From: Diplosphaera chodatii
Lineage: Eukaryota; Chlorophyta; Trebouxiophyceae; Prasiolales; Stichococcaceae
Length of the DNA stretch: 64,000 nucleotides
Direction: 5' to 3'
NCBI GenBank assembly: GCA_032358165.1
Contig: JAALGY010000018.1
Span: forward strand, 269,787 to 333,786
Shown here: in pieces, positions 34,964-46,766 of the stretch
Layout of the letters: each line of letters begins with the position of its first letter
Position numbering within the stretch: position 1 is the stretch's first letter
Program-made: the position numbers and the translations under genes
Notes under the pieces: generated by a model
The model's database searches: none
What the model saw: the letters and a program-made list of their open reading frames with translations, nothing else
What the model was told of the DNA's origin: nothing

Positions 34964-37900
34964 ATGGACGACAGAGCAGATGGCGATGCGGCGCAGCTGC
35001 AGAAGCGGTGCGTGAAACCGAGACTAGTCATCAAGCGAGTGCAGCGAGATCCATTGGCATGTGCTGTGCAAGACAAGTGCAGGCGTTGTCAGGTCGCCTG
35101 CGGATTACAGCACTTGCACTCAGCCTGGGACATGGTATGCATGCAGGCTGCGACAGCTGGAGGGCAAGGTCGCTACACTCTCCGTGATCAATGGAGCGCT
35201 GCAGAAGGAGAACGACACGCTGCGCGAGGTGCGCACTGTGCAGGGTACACTATTGCCTGTCGCTGCCGTTGCCATGCGCCTTGCAGGCTGCAGTTGACTG
35301 CACGGCAACAAGATGCTGCATCACCTCACCTGACCGCCAGATGCCGCCGCTAAGCAGGGTGCAGCAAGCAGCGACGGCGCACACGCTGCGGCGGAGCTAG
35401 CCGAGCTCCAGGAGGAGTTCCAGCGCCGCCTGGGGGCCGCGGACCGGACCATCGCCGCCCTGAAGGTGCCGCGCCCTCCTGGCTCCTGACCGCTGCGGAG
35501 CAATGCTGCGTCAGAGGCTGCGCAGAGCGGCTCACCAGTGGCGCGCCCGGCTGCAGCAGCCCTATAGCTGAGCGCAGCCATGGGGTCGATACTGGTGGCC
35601 GCATGAAGCACAACACCTGCGGGGTTGCAGCTGAATGTCGGCTGATGCGGTTTGGACTCTTTGCAGGATGAGCGGGATGAGCTGCGGGGCGAGGCGGACA
35701 GGGCGGTGCGCGGCACGGGCGCCTCGGCGGGGCGCCTCGCCGACAGCCAGGCGCTCGTGGCGGCGCTGCAGGTTGGCCCGCACTTTCAAGTGCCAGGCTG
35801 CACTGCTGTGTTGTGTGACAGCTCCACCGCAGCGCTACAGCGCCAACCACTCAGTGGCATCGCGTGCTTCGAGACCCCGTGTAGGGGGCGCCCGCCAGCC
35901 CTGCGGCGGCTCTCAGCATCCTGCTGCATCTGCATGCACACCGGATGCTCAGGGCGTGGGTCGTCGCAGGACGAGGGGGAGAAGCTGGCGCGCAGGAACG
36001 GGGAGCTGGAGGCGGCGCTGCGGCGGGTGCGGGCAGCCAACCGGGAGGCCGACGCCGAGCGGGACCGGCTGGCGGCGCGCGTCGCCTCACTAGAGTCCCA
36101 GGCACGCTGCCCGCTGAAAAGAGTTCAGTGCCGCGCCTCTTGCATGCTGCACAGGTCTGCGTGACTGCTGGTTGCCTTAGTGCAGGTTGCCATGGTCAGC
36201 GTGATGTGGCAGGCTCTGCTGTGCACCATTGTTGACATTTGCTCCTGCCCTGGCCTGCTGAACATCCAGTTGATCGCACGACGGCAGGTCGCCGCTGAGC
36301 GCGAGGCCGGAGCAGCTGCACGAGCGGAGGCTGTCGGGAGCGCCGAGTCGCTGGCAGCCCAGCTGGCGGCGGAACGGGCGTCGGCAGCGGAAGAGCTGGC
36401 AGCGGCACAGCAACCTGCAGAGGACGCCGCTCATGCAGCCTCGACAGCCAGGTGACTCGCACTTTTGCGTGCAAGCCTCACTTGCTCTTTGTATGCAAGC
36501 CTCGCCTGCCTTTGTACAGCAGCAACTGGATGCACGGGGCAAAGTGTGGCTGGGGCGAGATGCGCCCACTGTTGCCAGGCGCTGGCTGTTGCGCAGGAGT
36601 CGTGCGGTGGCAACACGCGTGTGCCCCGTCTGTGCATGATCACATCGAGCGGCTGCCTGGTGGCATTGGAGACGGCACTGCCGCAGCAGTTTCGCTGCCC
36701 TGATCCTGCAGGGGTGATGAGGCCGCGCTGGAGGCGGCTTCGCAGCGCGAGGCGCAGCTGGCTGCCCGGCTGAATGAGCTGCAGGCCCAGATGGAGGCTG
36801 CCGCCGCAGCAGGTGAATGGTGTGGGGATTTACATCTGTCGAACCTCACACAAACTTGTGCGTCCAAAGCGTATGGCAGCTGCGCCAGTCACTGGGGCCT
36901 GCACAGCAACACCCTCTTGCGTTGCTTTACGGCTGGCATCTGCTGCAGGTGACAGGGCGCAGTCGCGGCTGCGGGCAGAGGCGTCTGCAGCCGAGGCACG
37001 GGCGCGGGCTGCAGAGGCGGCGCTGTCAGAGGCCGGGGCGTCCGCTTCGGAGTCCACCAAGCCGCTGCTCAGGTGCGCCACCCGTGCCTGGCCACTGCTG
37101 ACTGCAGAGCCGGAGCAGTGTGCCGATGTGCTGTTTCGGGCGGCTCTGCCAGCGCCCCACACAGCCGTGCCTGCATAAAGTGCTGCAGGCAGGTCGAGGC
37201 GGCATCGGCGGCGCTTGCGGCGCAACGGCGGGCGGCGGCAGAAGCGGAGTCCCGGCTGCAGGAGCGGCTGGCGGACGCGGAGGCTACGGCGGCTGCAGCC
37301 GCCACAGGGCAGCGCGCCGCGGCCGCACGCTGTTCGGCAGCTGAGGGCGCTGCGGGGCAGGCAAGCATGCACAGCTATACGTCCCTGGTCATCTCGCCAG
37401 AGCTGCAGACTCAATGTGGCACCTCCTCTGCGTCTGTGCTTGCATGCTTGCCACCTGCAGCGCTTCGCAGGTGCGGCAGTTGTGCGCCTACGGCAGCACC
37501 TGCTGTGCTGATCTGGCACAGGCAGGCAGGCCCCTTGACTTCCAGCATGGCCCTCATGTGCAGGCAAGAGCAGAGGCAGCTGCATCGGCTCGGCAGGCAG
37601 CAGATACCCGGCGAGCTTTGGAGGCTGAGCAGCGCAGCGACAAAATGTCAACAACCAGACCCACAGATACATGTGATATGCTTTTGATTGCTGTGTCTCC
37701 TTTGCGGCAGCCAATCAGAGAGACGAACGGCCGACACCAGTTTAGCAGAGCAATCAATTCACATGTGTCGCAAGGGCAACACATCATAGCTTACAGAATG
37801 CAAAGCGTTACAGAATGCAAAGTGTGCACCATTGTCGGTGCTCATTAGGGTCTGGAACTAATCGAATGCTCGGAAGAGCCTACCTGCAGCAGCATGCGAT

Positions 37901-39511
37901 ACTACTGATGCCTGCTGTCAAGCTGTCTGCTGCAGTTGCCCCTGTTACATTTTATGTTGTCAGGTTCTGGACTAACATGTTGCAGTGTTTGCAGGGCCGC
38001 AGCTGCAGAGGCGTCAGCCGCATCGGCAGCAGATGAACTGGTGCATGCACGGGCGGCGGCAGCGGAGGCAGAGGCGGCTACAGCCGCTGCGGCGGCTGGC
38101 TGGCGTGAGCGTCTGTGGGCTGCTGAAGAGCAGGTACATTGGTTGCAGGTTATGCACTGCAGAATCTTGATTTGCAGAGATGCTCAGGAATTTTTCTGTG
38201 AAGCCATCTGCTACTATGCAGTCCACTGTCAGGCTGACCTTCAGAACTGTCTGTGACTGGTATCACTCCACTGAGGTAGCTGCGTAAGGCCATGGCAGCA
38301 GCAGCGCACACGCCTGCCACACGTCATGCCCACAGGGCTGCTGCCGCCTCAAAGCACCAATTCAGTGGGCTCGGGCATGGTTGCTGTACACACTGCCTCC
38401 GGTCGCAGGCGCGTGCCCTGGCGGCCAGCAACGAGCGGCTGGAGCGCCGTCTCGCGGCCGTAGCCGCCAGCACTGACAGCGTGCAGCCAGATTCGGCGCT
38501 GCCCCCCGATGCCACCGCAGCACAGCTGCCGAACGGCGTGTCGCATGCGCCGCCGGCGCCCGCGTCTGGGCACGCTCCGGGGCAGGCGCCAGACAACCCT
38601 GACGACCTGGATGCCTGGGTGTCGTCGCTGGCGCCCGCGCAGCCCGCTGCCAGCAGCCGGCAGGGTGCAGCCAAGGCCAGCGCCCTCTCCGCGGCCCAGG
38701 CGGCTGCCCTGGAGCTGCAGGTGACCACCCATTGATGCACGCTGTAGCTTGGATGCTACAGAGTGCTCCAGCCGTCGGATCCCACTGTGGGCTAGTGTGT
38801 GAATAGGGAGCACAATGATATGTCAGGAAGGTGTTGAGTTTTCATGGGCGCTGCACATTGGCAACACATGTTCGTCGATCGCAAGGAGGCACAGAAATGG
38901 GCAGTATTCGTGACTGCCTGGGCGCAGCCTGAAGTCAGCTGTAGAGTGCACCTGAGTGGCGCATGAGCCTGAAGCGGCTGTCGCAACTTTGAGCTGAAAC
39001 AATGCGCCGGTGCGCTGCCGCAGGTGCAGCGCGCAGAGGCGGAGAGGCTGGCGATGCAGGAGGAGCTGCTGGCTGCGACTCGGCGGGAGGCGGCGGCCGC
39101 CCGGGCAGCCCTGGCGATGCCCACCCTGGAGCGGCAGCTGCAGGTTTACAGTCTGTTTGCTTCATACTTTGTGTCGTGTCTTTGTGTCACATGCATCGAC
39201 TGCTGTGCAGATGGCCCAGCTGATCTGCAGCACTGCAGAACATGGCCCATAGCTCAAGTGCTGTCAAGCTGGTACGAGAGGCGGGTCTGCACCGACAGGA
39301 GCAAAGGCAGAAGCTGGACCTGTGTCTGGAGGCCCTGGGGGAGCGCGCCGAGCGCATCGCAGCGCTGGAGGCGGACGTTGCAGAGATAAGAGCAGTGTTC
39401 CGGGGCGCTCTGGAAGAAGCTGTCGGGCAGCTGGCAGAAGCACGAGCGGCAGCAGCAGCGGCAGCTGCTACACCCCAACAGGCAGTGGTAAAGGATGATG
39501 CCAGCAGCTGA
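34964..39511 (+). CDS. TMF / golgin-candidate-5-like coiled-coil protein
   Basis: This is a long, Ala/Glu/Arg-rich coiled-coil protein split into about 14 short exons (roughly 34964-35009, 35150-35228, 35342-35466, 35668-35770, 35971-36102, 36289-36450, 36712-36811, 36950-37073, 37190-37360, 37564-37640, 37996-38131, 38408-38718, 39024-39141, 39264-39511). Most exons read as heptad-like helices (for example KVATLSVINGALQKENDTL). The last exon, with RQKLDLCLEALGERAERIAA and LEADVAEIRAVFRGALEE, matches in spacing the C-terminal TMF domain (TATA-element modulatory factor / golgin candidate 5), whose plant members are Golgi-rim tethers that bind Rab6. An exon near 38460-38640 is Pro/Ala/Asp-rich and probably unstructured. 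The assignment rests on this C-terminus. Exon edges inside low-complexity coiled coil are approximate, and the start MDDRADGDAAQLQK is a best guess. Confidence 0.65.
37791..37823. repeat. Two-copy 17-bp tandem repeat
   Basis: TTACAGAATGCAAAG(C/T)G occurs twice in tandem in an intron of the TMF-like gene. Confidence 0.9.
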
Positions 39512-39968
39512 GACGACATCTGTGTGAGTGGTTTTGCAATCGGCGGTCACTGGACAAACGTGTTCGTGTTTTAATTTGTCCGCATCAACTGAAGCATCTT
39601 CGTCACTGTCATGCACGGCAGCATGCAGCATGCGCCTGCTGCCCACACAATTGCGGAATGTATGGCCCACACACACTTCCAGCAACAAGCCTTAATGACT
39701 GCCAAAAATTGACAAGGGCATCGCCACCGGTGTCTGTCGTCACAGTCTGCACCAACCTGATGGCACACTGGCCTCCCAAATGCAGGGCTCTACCCACACG
39801 CTGTCTGGGTATCTCAAGCACTTTGCCCGCAAAGAATGTATGTGCCTGTCGTCGCACATCTTCCGATAACTACCTTCCAACCAGTGAAAAGAAATCAATC
39901 TAGGGAGCTGCCTGTGCTGCCACCTTCCATGTGTGTTGCACTTGCCATCGTCTGAAGTTGACGTCAGC
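39512..39968. other. Convergent 3' region between TMF-like gene (+) and AVT3-like gene (-)
   Basis: No exon recognised. It should hold both 3' UTRs. Confidence 0.5.
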
Positions 39969-42900
39969 CTAGCCTTGCGCATGGCGAACCAGCTTTATGA
40001 TTGAATCTGCGGTGCCTACAACGGCGCCCACCGACCCAAATATCACCATAGCGATGTCCAGGACATATTGCCACCTGTGGGCAGCAGGCACTTCTCGTCA
40101 CATGCTGAATCACCTTGCAATGGACAGTATGTTGGCATCTGATATGGACACACTCAAGTGGGCGTGGTCCCACGAAACCAGTACTGCATGGCATCATGCA
40201 TTCCGCACAGCTGGGGGTGGGCAGTTGCTGGAAAGCGGCAACGCGCTTTGTGAAGCAACACCACCAACTACGTGTCATGTCAAGCTAGCAAGAGATCCTC
40301 AAGCCTCCACACATATCGAACAAAACCGGATTCAGGCGCCACCCACCGCGGCATGGTGTCCCGGAAGATGCGCAGGTGGCAGAAGGCCGGGATGACGAAG
40401 GCGAGCAGCGCGCACGCCAGTGAGCCGATCAGGCTGATGAAGGCGCCGAAGCCGGGCACGAACATCGCCATTGCCGCCGCGCACAGCACGATGGCCGCAC
40501 GGCAGCAGCGGAAGGCCTGCCACTTCGCCTGGTGCGGGAATCGTTGCCGGAACCAGGCCTGCAGCAGGTGCGAAGGGTTGCAATGCCACACCGTCAGCTG
40601 CTCGCCATGTGTGCAGCTGCTAGACACATGCGCTCTGGATGCAAGTCCACTTGCTGAATGGCACAAGCAGAGTGTATGCGTACAGGCAGCAAGCAGCTGT
40701 ACAGATGGCAGCACTCGAGGGGGCCAGCAGAAGCCCACCTTTTTGGCCAGGCTGCGCTCCAGGATCTCGTACACTGCAAGGCAACAGCGGCAGGCGCTTC
40801 TGCTGGGTCGGCATTACCGCATCGAGCCTGGATGCAGACCCCTTGAGCGCATGATGGACCCTGCACATGCGTCGGGTGTACGCTTGACGGCACAGCAACA
40901 GGTTTTGAGTTGCACCTGGTATCATCATTGGCGGGAAGGTGAGGAACAGGCCGATGCACAGCGCCGCCTTCACCGCCGGCGTGGACCTGCGCAGCAGGGT
41001 GCACTGGGATCGTCAGCACCTCGCTAGAGAATATGATGTGCATACATATCTGGTGGTTTCCCCTCTGGTGACATGTGCAAGGAGTGTCTGGTACTGACCA
41101 GCCGGGCGGCAGGTTGAAGGTGATGATGTCGTGCGTCGCCTCGCCAAACGCCAGGTAGCCCACCTGTGCTGCACAGACCCTGTCTGAGCCAGTGAGCACA
41201 CATGCAAGGTGTGGTCGCAACCTGACAGAGCGACCGCCAGATTCATACCGAGCATGCCGTCCAAGCTTCTGCGGTCATGCACGGTCTGGCACGACGCTGT
41301 TTAGCGGGAACACTCTGCAGGGAAGCAGCACACGCTACACAGGCCAGATATGTGTCAAAGGGCACCACCCACCGAGCCAAAGCCAACGTACAGCGCCGTC
41401 ACTGCTGACATGGTGCCAGCCAGCACTGCGTCGAAGTGGTGTGGCGTGTGCATCGACGCCTCGATGGGCAGGATCATACCAACGCCCTGCATCATCGGCA
41501 GGTATCTCAAGTACCATTTAGGGCTTGCAGCTGAGCAATTTGCTCGGTGCAACAGGCAGCAGTGCAACCGACTTGATAGGTCTAAAAAGGAGTGTGCGTG
41601 CACCTGGATGGACAACAGTCAACTCATAAGCCTCTGTACCTCGAAGCAGTAGATGGCCACGCCGAAGAGGTACGGCAGGCAGGACCACCCTGTGGCGAGC
41701 TGGATGGGCGGCCGATGCCGCGCCAGCTGCAGCGAATCGTCAAACAGCACCACCGCAAAGCCTGCACCATAGCAGCGTGCAGCGTCGGCGTGCAGATGAC
41801 GAAGTCGCTGCCCTGAGACTGCCGGCATATCTGCACCTTGTGCTCGCGGCATGCCTTAAGACAGAAGGCCGAAGTGCAAACAATGCTGCCAGCTGAACCA
41901 GGGCGACCACTGGAGGCGTGCATTGGCAGCGCTTTGCCCAGCAGGACTCAGTAACAGTAGACAGTCGTGGTGTCATGCTGATAGTGCAGCTGATACAGCA
42001 CCATCACCAGCAGATAGGCAGCATGACGCCTCAGCAGACCGCAGGAGATGAGAAATGCAGCAGCACCGGAGATCATGGCGATGTCGGCGCCCAGGGAGTA
42101 GGGCGCCAGCGCCGCCACGTTGCGCAGCATCGCCAGCGCGATGAGCGGCGCCAGCAGCACCACGATTACCAGGTTGCCGGGCACCGGCAGCAGCGACGCC
42201 ACGTTGGCCTGTCGCACGGCAGTGTACCGCTACGCTGGTCAGCTGACCCTGCTGCAGCGTGAAGCCTGTGCTGCATCGTCGACCGAGGAAGCGCGTGGGA
42301 CCTGCATGCGGACATACATGCAGGAGAAAGAGACGCGCCTTGATGAAGACCAGGTAGGCGATGCAGAATCCTGCAGGACAGCAGACACATCCCAGTGGTT
42401 GCAGGACAGCGCAGTGCTAGTGGGATGAAAACACACACAAACAAGACAGCAGTTGCAGCCATATGCTTGGAACGCACTCACATGCTCATATGGAGGCACC
42501 TGTCTGGCTGATGATGAGCAGCGTGTCCACGAGGCGCTGCCCGCTGCGGCCGAGCGTGTGGCGCGTGACCTCGCCATAGCTCACCACCCCATGCTCCTCC
42601 AGTGCACTGCAGGCACCAGGGGTGATTGCTTGCAATGTATCAGTACTCAGGACGCAGGCAAGCTGTCCATGGTAGGCTCGGAGCTGCCAGCTCAGCTGGT
42701 CGAGGTTCAGCAGGTCAGGTCACAGAACCGTCAATGCACCGCAGAATGACCGCAGCGACTGCGCTGCAAAGTTTTGCCGACACTGTAAAGCAGAGGTAGG
42801 CTGCCCAGGTGCTGAATGGCCCTGGGATCTCAGCGCTTTGTGAGCGCTCACCGCTTGCACCGCACGAGCAGCAGCATGCAGTACAGCGCGATAGCGGCGA

Positions 42901-43452
42901 CCAGGATGAGGAATCCCGCTCCCAGCGCCACCCCGCTCTGCCGAAAGGCTGCGCAGCACACAGCACCATCCTTCTGACATCACACAGTCAGTGCACGTTC
43001 AGCTTCGTCAGAAACCAAGCATGTATGCTACTGTACGCCACGGGGCTGCACGGGGCGAACTGGGGGCCCCACCGTAGGGCAGCCCCAGCACGCCTGCGCC
43101 CACGACTGCAATGAACAGGTTGCCGCTGGCCTTCACCACGCCGTTCTTCGACTCGTCGTCGCTGTCCTGTTGCGAGGAGGCAACGTGCCGGCCGATCAGT
43201 GTCGGCATGGCAGCATATGATCTGCCCAGCGAAGGCACGTCGACGAAAGCAGTGTCCACGCCGCAGGTCCCTCAAAGGGTGCAGATGTGCGCTGCTCACT
43301 GCTGATGGGCGGGAGCGAGGGGGGTAGCCCTCCGTACCCTCCACGATCTCCACAAAGGGGTCCACCTCATCCGCCGATCCGGCGTCGCTGTCGTGCACCC
43401 CATTGGCCCACAGCGGCGCCGCCCGCAGCGGCGCCTGCTCATCGTCCTGCAT
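39969..43452 (-). CDS. AVT3-like vacuolar amino-acid transporter (AAAP family)
   Basis: This secondary transporter of the amino acid/auxin permease family resembles plant AVT3/animal SLC36-type carriers that export neutral amino acids from vacuoles. Minus-strand reading starts MQDDEQAPLRAAPLWANG at 43452. A cytosolic acidic N-terminus (DEVDPFVEIVEG) comes before TM1, with the family signature ASGNLFIAVVGAGVLGLPYG. Then ALYCMLLLVRCK, EEHGVVSYGEVTRHTLG, the TM3 block GFCIAYLVFIKAR (42380), PVPGNLVIVVLLAPLIALAM (42170), LATGWSCLPYLFGVAIYCFE, GVGMILPIEASM (41490), VGYLAFGEATHDIITFNLPPGW (41160), AALCIGLFLTFPPMMIP (40970), YEILERSLAKK, FGAFISLIGSLACALLAF (40450) and the last exon with WQYVLDIAMVIFGSVGAVVG, ending at the TAG at 39969. 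About ten or eleven TM segments fit the family. The substrate is inferred from the family only. Confidence 0.88.
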
Positions 43453-44289
43453 GCACACCCATGCGCTCCTTATGCACTCTGGCGACCCAGTGCATCCTCT
43501 TCCTGGCGCATGACCTCCCAGTGGGACGCCATGCGCATGGAACATGGCATGAACGCTTCAGCAGGCGCCAGGTCTGGACATGCCGATGTGCACGCGGGGG
43601 TACCTCTGCATCCTGCTGTCCAGCTGCCATGCGGGCGCCCCGCTGTGGCTGCAGCTCGACGTGGCGCGGGTGCCGCTGCGGCGCCCCAATCGCTGCTGGC
43701 TGTCAGAGCAGCAGCCAGCCTGCCTGTCTGTGAAACGCCAGTCTACCGCCGATGTGTTTGATTGACCTACGCCAGGCCTGCGGATGTCCTGTACACCTTC
43801 CTGCTGCAGTCACGTGGTTTGTGCCGTGCTTGCACACAGATGAACTCTCTCACTTGTCGACACTGCAGCGACAGCACATCTGCAGCTCCCGCCGTGCTGA
43901 CTGCGTACCGCTGATAGCACCTGTCACGTGTGCTAACAAGTCCTGAATGCAGCGGAGCGTGACTGGTCTGTCGCTGGCTTTGCTTGTGGCACTCGTGACA
44001 TTCAGCTGGTTGAGAGCATAGGGTTTTGCTCGACATCAGCAGCGGCCAGTCCCAGGCAATTTCATTTGTACAGTTGATCCAATGTTTCGTGACCTGACAA
44101 GCCTCTGCAGAACGCTTGCGCCACGTGTCTGGCAGTCGGCTGCGCGCAGGGCACATCTGCACAGCAGCGCGCATCCCATCTGCGGCTTGTGCGGCACATG
44201 TGCATCAAGTGCTGTGCATGAATGCTTGGTCGGCAGTATACAATGCATCTTAAGGTTCCAGCTCCCAATATCTTCCATCTGCGCTGCTG
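43453..44289. promoter_or_regulatory. Divergent promoter region between AVT3-like gene (-) and PIG-M (+)
   Basis: About 840 bp between divergent genes. I see no exon; it contains a TAGGGTTTT telo-box-like motif at 44019-44027. Confidence 0.5.
44019..44027 (+). promoter_or_regulatory. Telo-box-like motif upstream of PIG-M
   Basis: TAGGGTTTT lies about 270 bp upstream of the PIG-M start, within a divergent promoter region. Confidence 0.3.
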
Positions 44290-46766
44290 ATGGAGGAACA
44301 CAGCAAATCTGCCACTGCACGATGGCGCTGCAGCACCGGATCAATCCTGCTCGCCGGTACGGTGCTGCGGCTGGCGCTGCTGCTGTTCGGCGAGTGGCAG
44401 GACGCCCACCTGCAGGTCAAGTACACCGACATCGACTACGCCGTCATCACTGATGCTGCGGCGGCAGTGGCTGCGGGCGGCTCGCCCTTTGAGCGGGCCA
44501 CATTCCGGTACACGCCGCTGCTGGCTTGGGTGGCGCTGCCAAACATCTGGCTGCACCCCGCCGCCGGCAAGCTGCTCTTCTGCGCCGCCGACGTCCTCGC
44601 CGGCTGGTGAGCAAGCGCCAGCGCCGCTGATCAGGACTTGACATCAAAGTACATGCCCCCCAAGGTGCTGGCGTCAAGAGTTCCTGATGGCCAATGTGAC
44701 GACGGCATTCGAGTCTGCTGTTATACGGTGGATCGCAGGCTGATGGATGCGCTGCTGCGGCGGGAGGGTGCGGGGCAGGGGGCGCGGACGGCGGCTGTGG
44801 CGGCGTGGCTGTTCAACCCCTGCACAGCGACCATCTCCACGCGTGGCAGCGGCGAGGCGCTGGTCACCTGCCAGCTGCTGGGCACGCTGCTGGCGCTCAG
44901 CACAGGTGCTTCCTTTGCATCTGTATGCCTGAGTCATCTGAGCACTCGTGTACTGCCAGTTTGGCCACTCCAGCAGCAGGTCACCTGCAGGCTGCCAGCT
45001 GCTGTTCTGGCGGTGCTTCATGCACCATGACAGCGAAGCTGGGCATGCTGTGTGACACTACTAATTCATTGTTGTGCAGGACACATTGCGCTGGCCGGCG
45101 CGCTGTTTGGCCTGGCGGTGCACTGGCGCATCTACCCCGTGGTCTATGCGCTGCCGGTGCTGCTGTCGCTGCGGCCGCCGCTGCTGCCACAGCCGCTGCC
45201 AGCAGGCTGGGATCGCAGCTCTGGTGCGGTAAGCGAGCAGGCAGCGGGATCAGAGGGTGCTGGCTGCGGCAGGGAGCTGCTGCAAGAGACGCATGGCGAC
45301 CACGGGGCGGAGAAGACAGGCCCGGCAGCTGCCATCGCCAGGCAGCATGGCGGCAATGGCAACGGCAGTGGCAGCGGCAGAAGTGGCGGCAGCGGTAACG
45401 GCAGTGGCAGACGCGCCACAGTATCAAAGCTGCTCGGCAAGCTGTTCAGCAGGGAGCGCCTCGCATTCAGCTGCACAGCGACGGCTGTGTTTTTGGGCTT
45501 GGCGGCACTGTTCCACCGGCTTTACGGCTGGCAGTTCATCCAGGCAAGTGCAGCGTGGGCTGTCAGCATACTACACAGGCCTACCTCAGTGCAAGCAATG
45601 CGGACTGGCAGTTGCGCACGCTGTCGTGCGGCCAGGGAGGCCTGAGTGCCACCAGCCGAAAGAAGCTGAGCGTTCCTGCTGCTGCAGGAGGCGTACCTGT
45701 ACCACGGGCAGCGTCGCGACCCCCGCCACAACTTTTCGCCGCTGTACTATCATACATACCTCGCGCTGGGCGGGTCGCAGGCTGGCAGCACGGGAGTGGG
45801 CATGTAAGTTGCAACAAATATCATCGCAGTCCTGAATGAACCACGTCTGTATGCCATTGACACACTGGATCACCGCCGTGGCAGCCCAAGTGAAGCAATG
45901 CCAGTTTGCCCCGCTGACACGGTATTTCGGCGTGAGGGTCTGCTTACAAGCTGCTGCCTGGGTGCAGCGTGGCGGCGGCAGCTCAGCTGGCGGCAGTGGC
46001 GACGCTCGGTGGGCGCTTCGCCGCAAGTCTCCCAGTTGCATGGCTGCTGCAGACGCTGGCCTTTGTCGCCTTCAATAAGGTGCTGTATAAACCCCTGTCC
46101 CCTCGAATGATGTCCGGCTATGCCCAATCTACTAGGAGCCGGCTCCTGCATGCACCGCTATCAGGGACCCCACAGGCTCCGTGCAGCGCTGCTGTGCTGC
46201 CGCGCCCATATTTCAGGACCATCCCCTGCCCACATTGTTACAGCAGCTGGTGTGGTTTGTGCAGGTGGTGACGGCGCAATACTTCGTGTGGTACTTCAGC
46301 CTGGCGCCGCTGGTGCTGTGGCAGCTGCAGCCAGGCAGCCAGGTGCTCGACCTACTCTGCAGCACCTTCTGATAGCGAATGTGTGCTCGGCTTCCCACAT
46401 CAGTCCTGCTGCCCTCCTTCCCGCAAACTGCAAGGGCCGACATGATATGCTGTGCATAACGTCAACAACCTGTGTTGACGTCAGCAGGGCCGACTGGCAA
46501 AAGCAGCAGCCGCCTGGGCAGTGGCCGCGGCGCACTGGCTGGCGTGGGCGTACCTGCTCGAGTTTCACGGCGCGCATGTGCACCTCGCTGTCTGGGCAGC
46601 GGGGCTTGTGTTCTTGGCAGCCAACGTGGCGCTGCTCTGTGTCCTGGTGGCGGCCTGTGCCGATGCCGGCGCAGCAGATCAGCATGCAGCAACGGTAAAG
46701 CTGGAACAGCATCCAAACGCCGGGGAGGTGCCTGTGCCAGGCGTCATCAAAGGCAACGGCCATTAA
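44290..46766 (+). CDS. PIGM: GPI mannosyltransferase 1 (PIG-M / GPI14)
   Basis: This ER membrane GT-C enzyme adds the first mannose (alpha-1,4, from dolichol-phosphate mannose) to the GPI-anchor precursor. Exons 44290-44606, 44739-44905, 45080-45543, 45688-45803, 45968-46079, 46265-46342 and 46488-46766 sum to 1533 nt, giving 510 residues. Signature motifs: a lumenal DxD in KYTDIDYAVITDAA; FRYTPLLAW; AAWLFNPCTATISTRGSGEA; GLAVHWRIYPVVYALPVLL; YLYHGQRRDPRHNFSPLYY; TLAFVAFNKVVTAQYFVWYF. The protein is longer than human PIG-M because of a roughly 70-residue Gly/Ser/Asn-rich loop (45220-45430) between two TM segments. The donor after 45543 is GC (CAG/GCAAGT), a good GC-AG site. A decayed copy of the exon 2 end lies in intron 2. 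Confidence 0.94.
44979..45025 (+). repeat. Echo of PIG-M exon 2 end with donor region
   Basis: The exon end at about 44863-44920 (GGTCACCTGCCAGCTGCTG...CTGGCG...GTGCTTC) reappears about 116 bp downstream as GGTCACCTGC, a 6 bp insertion, CCAGCTGCTG, then CTGGCGGTGCTTCATGCA. Matches extend through the donor region, but small indels have spoiled any splice use. Confidence 0.65.
45345..45420 (+). repeat. GGCAACGGCAGTGGCAGC-like low-complexity repeat
   Basis: This imperfect tandem repeat codes the N-G-S-G-rich part of the PIG-M loop. It is in frame and uninterrupted, so it is part of the protein. Confidence 0.85.
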
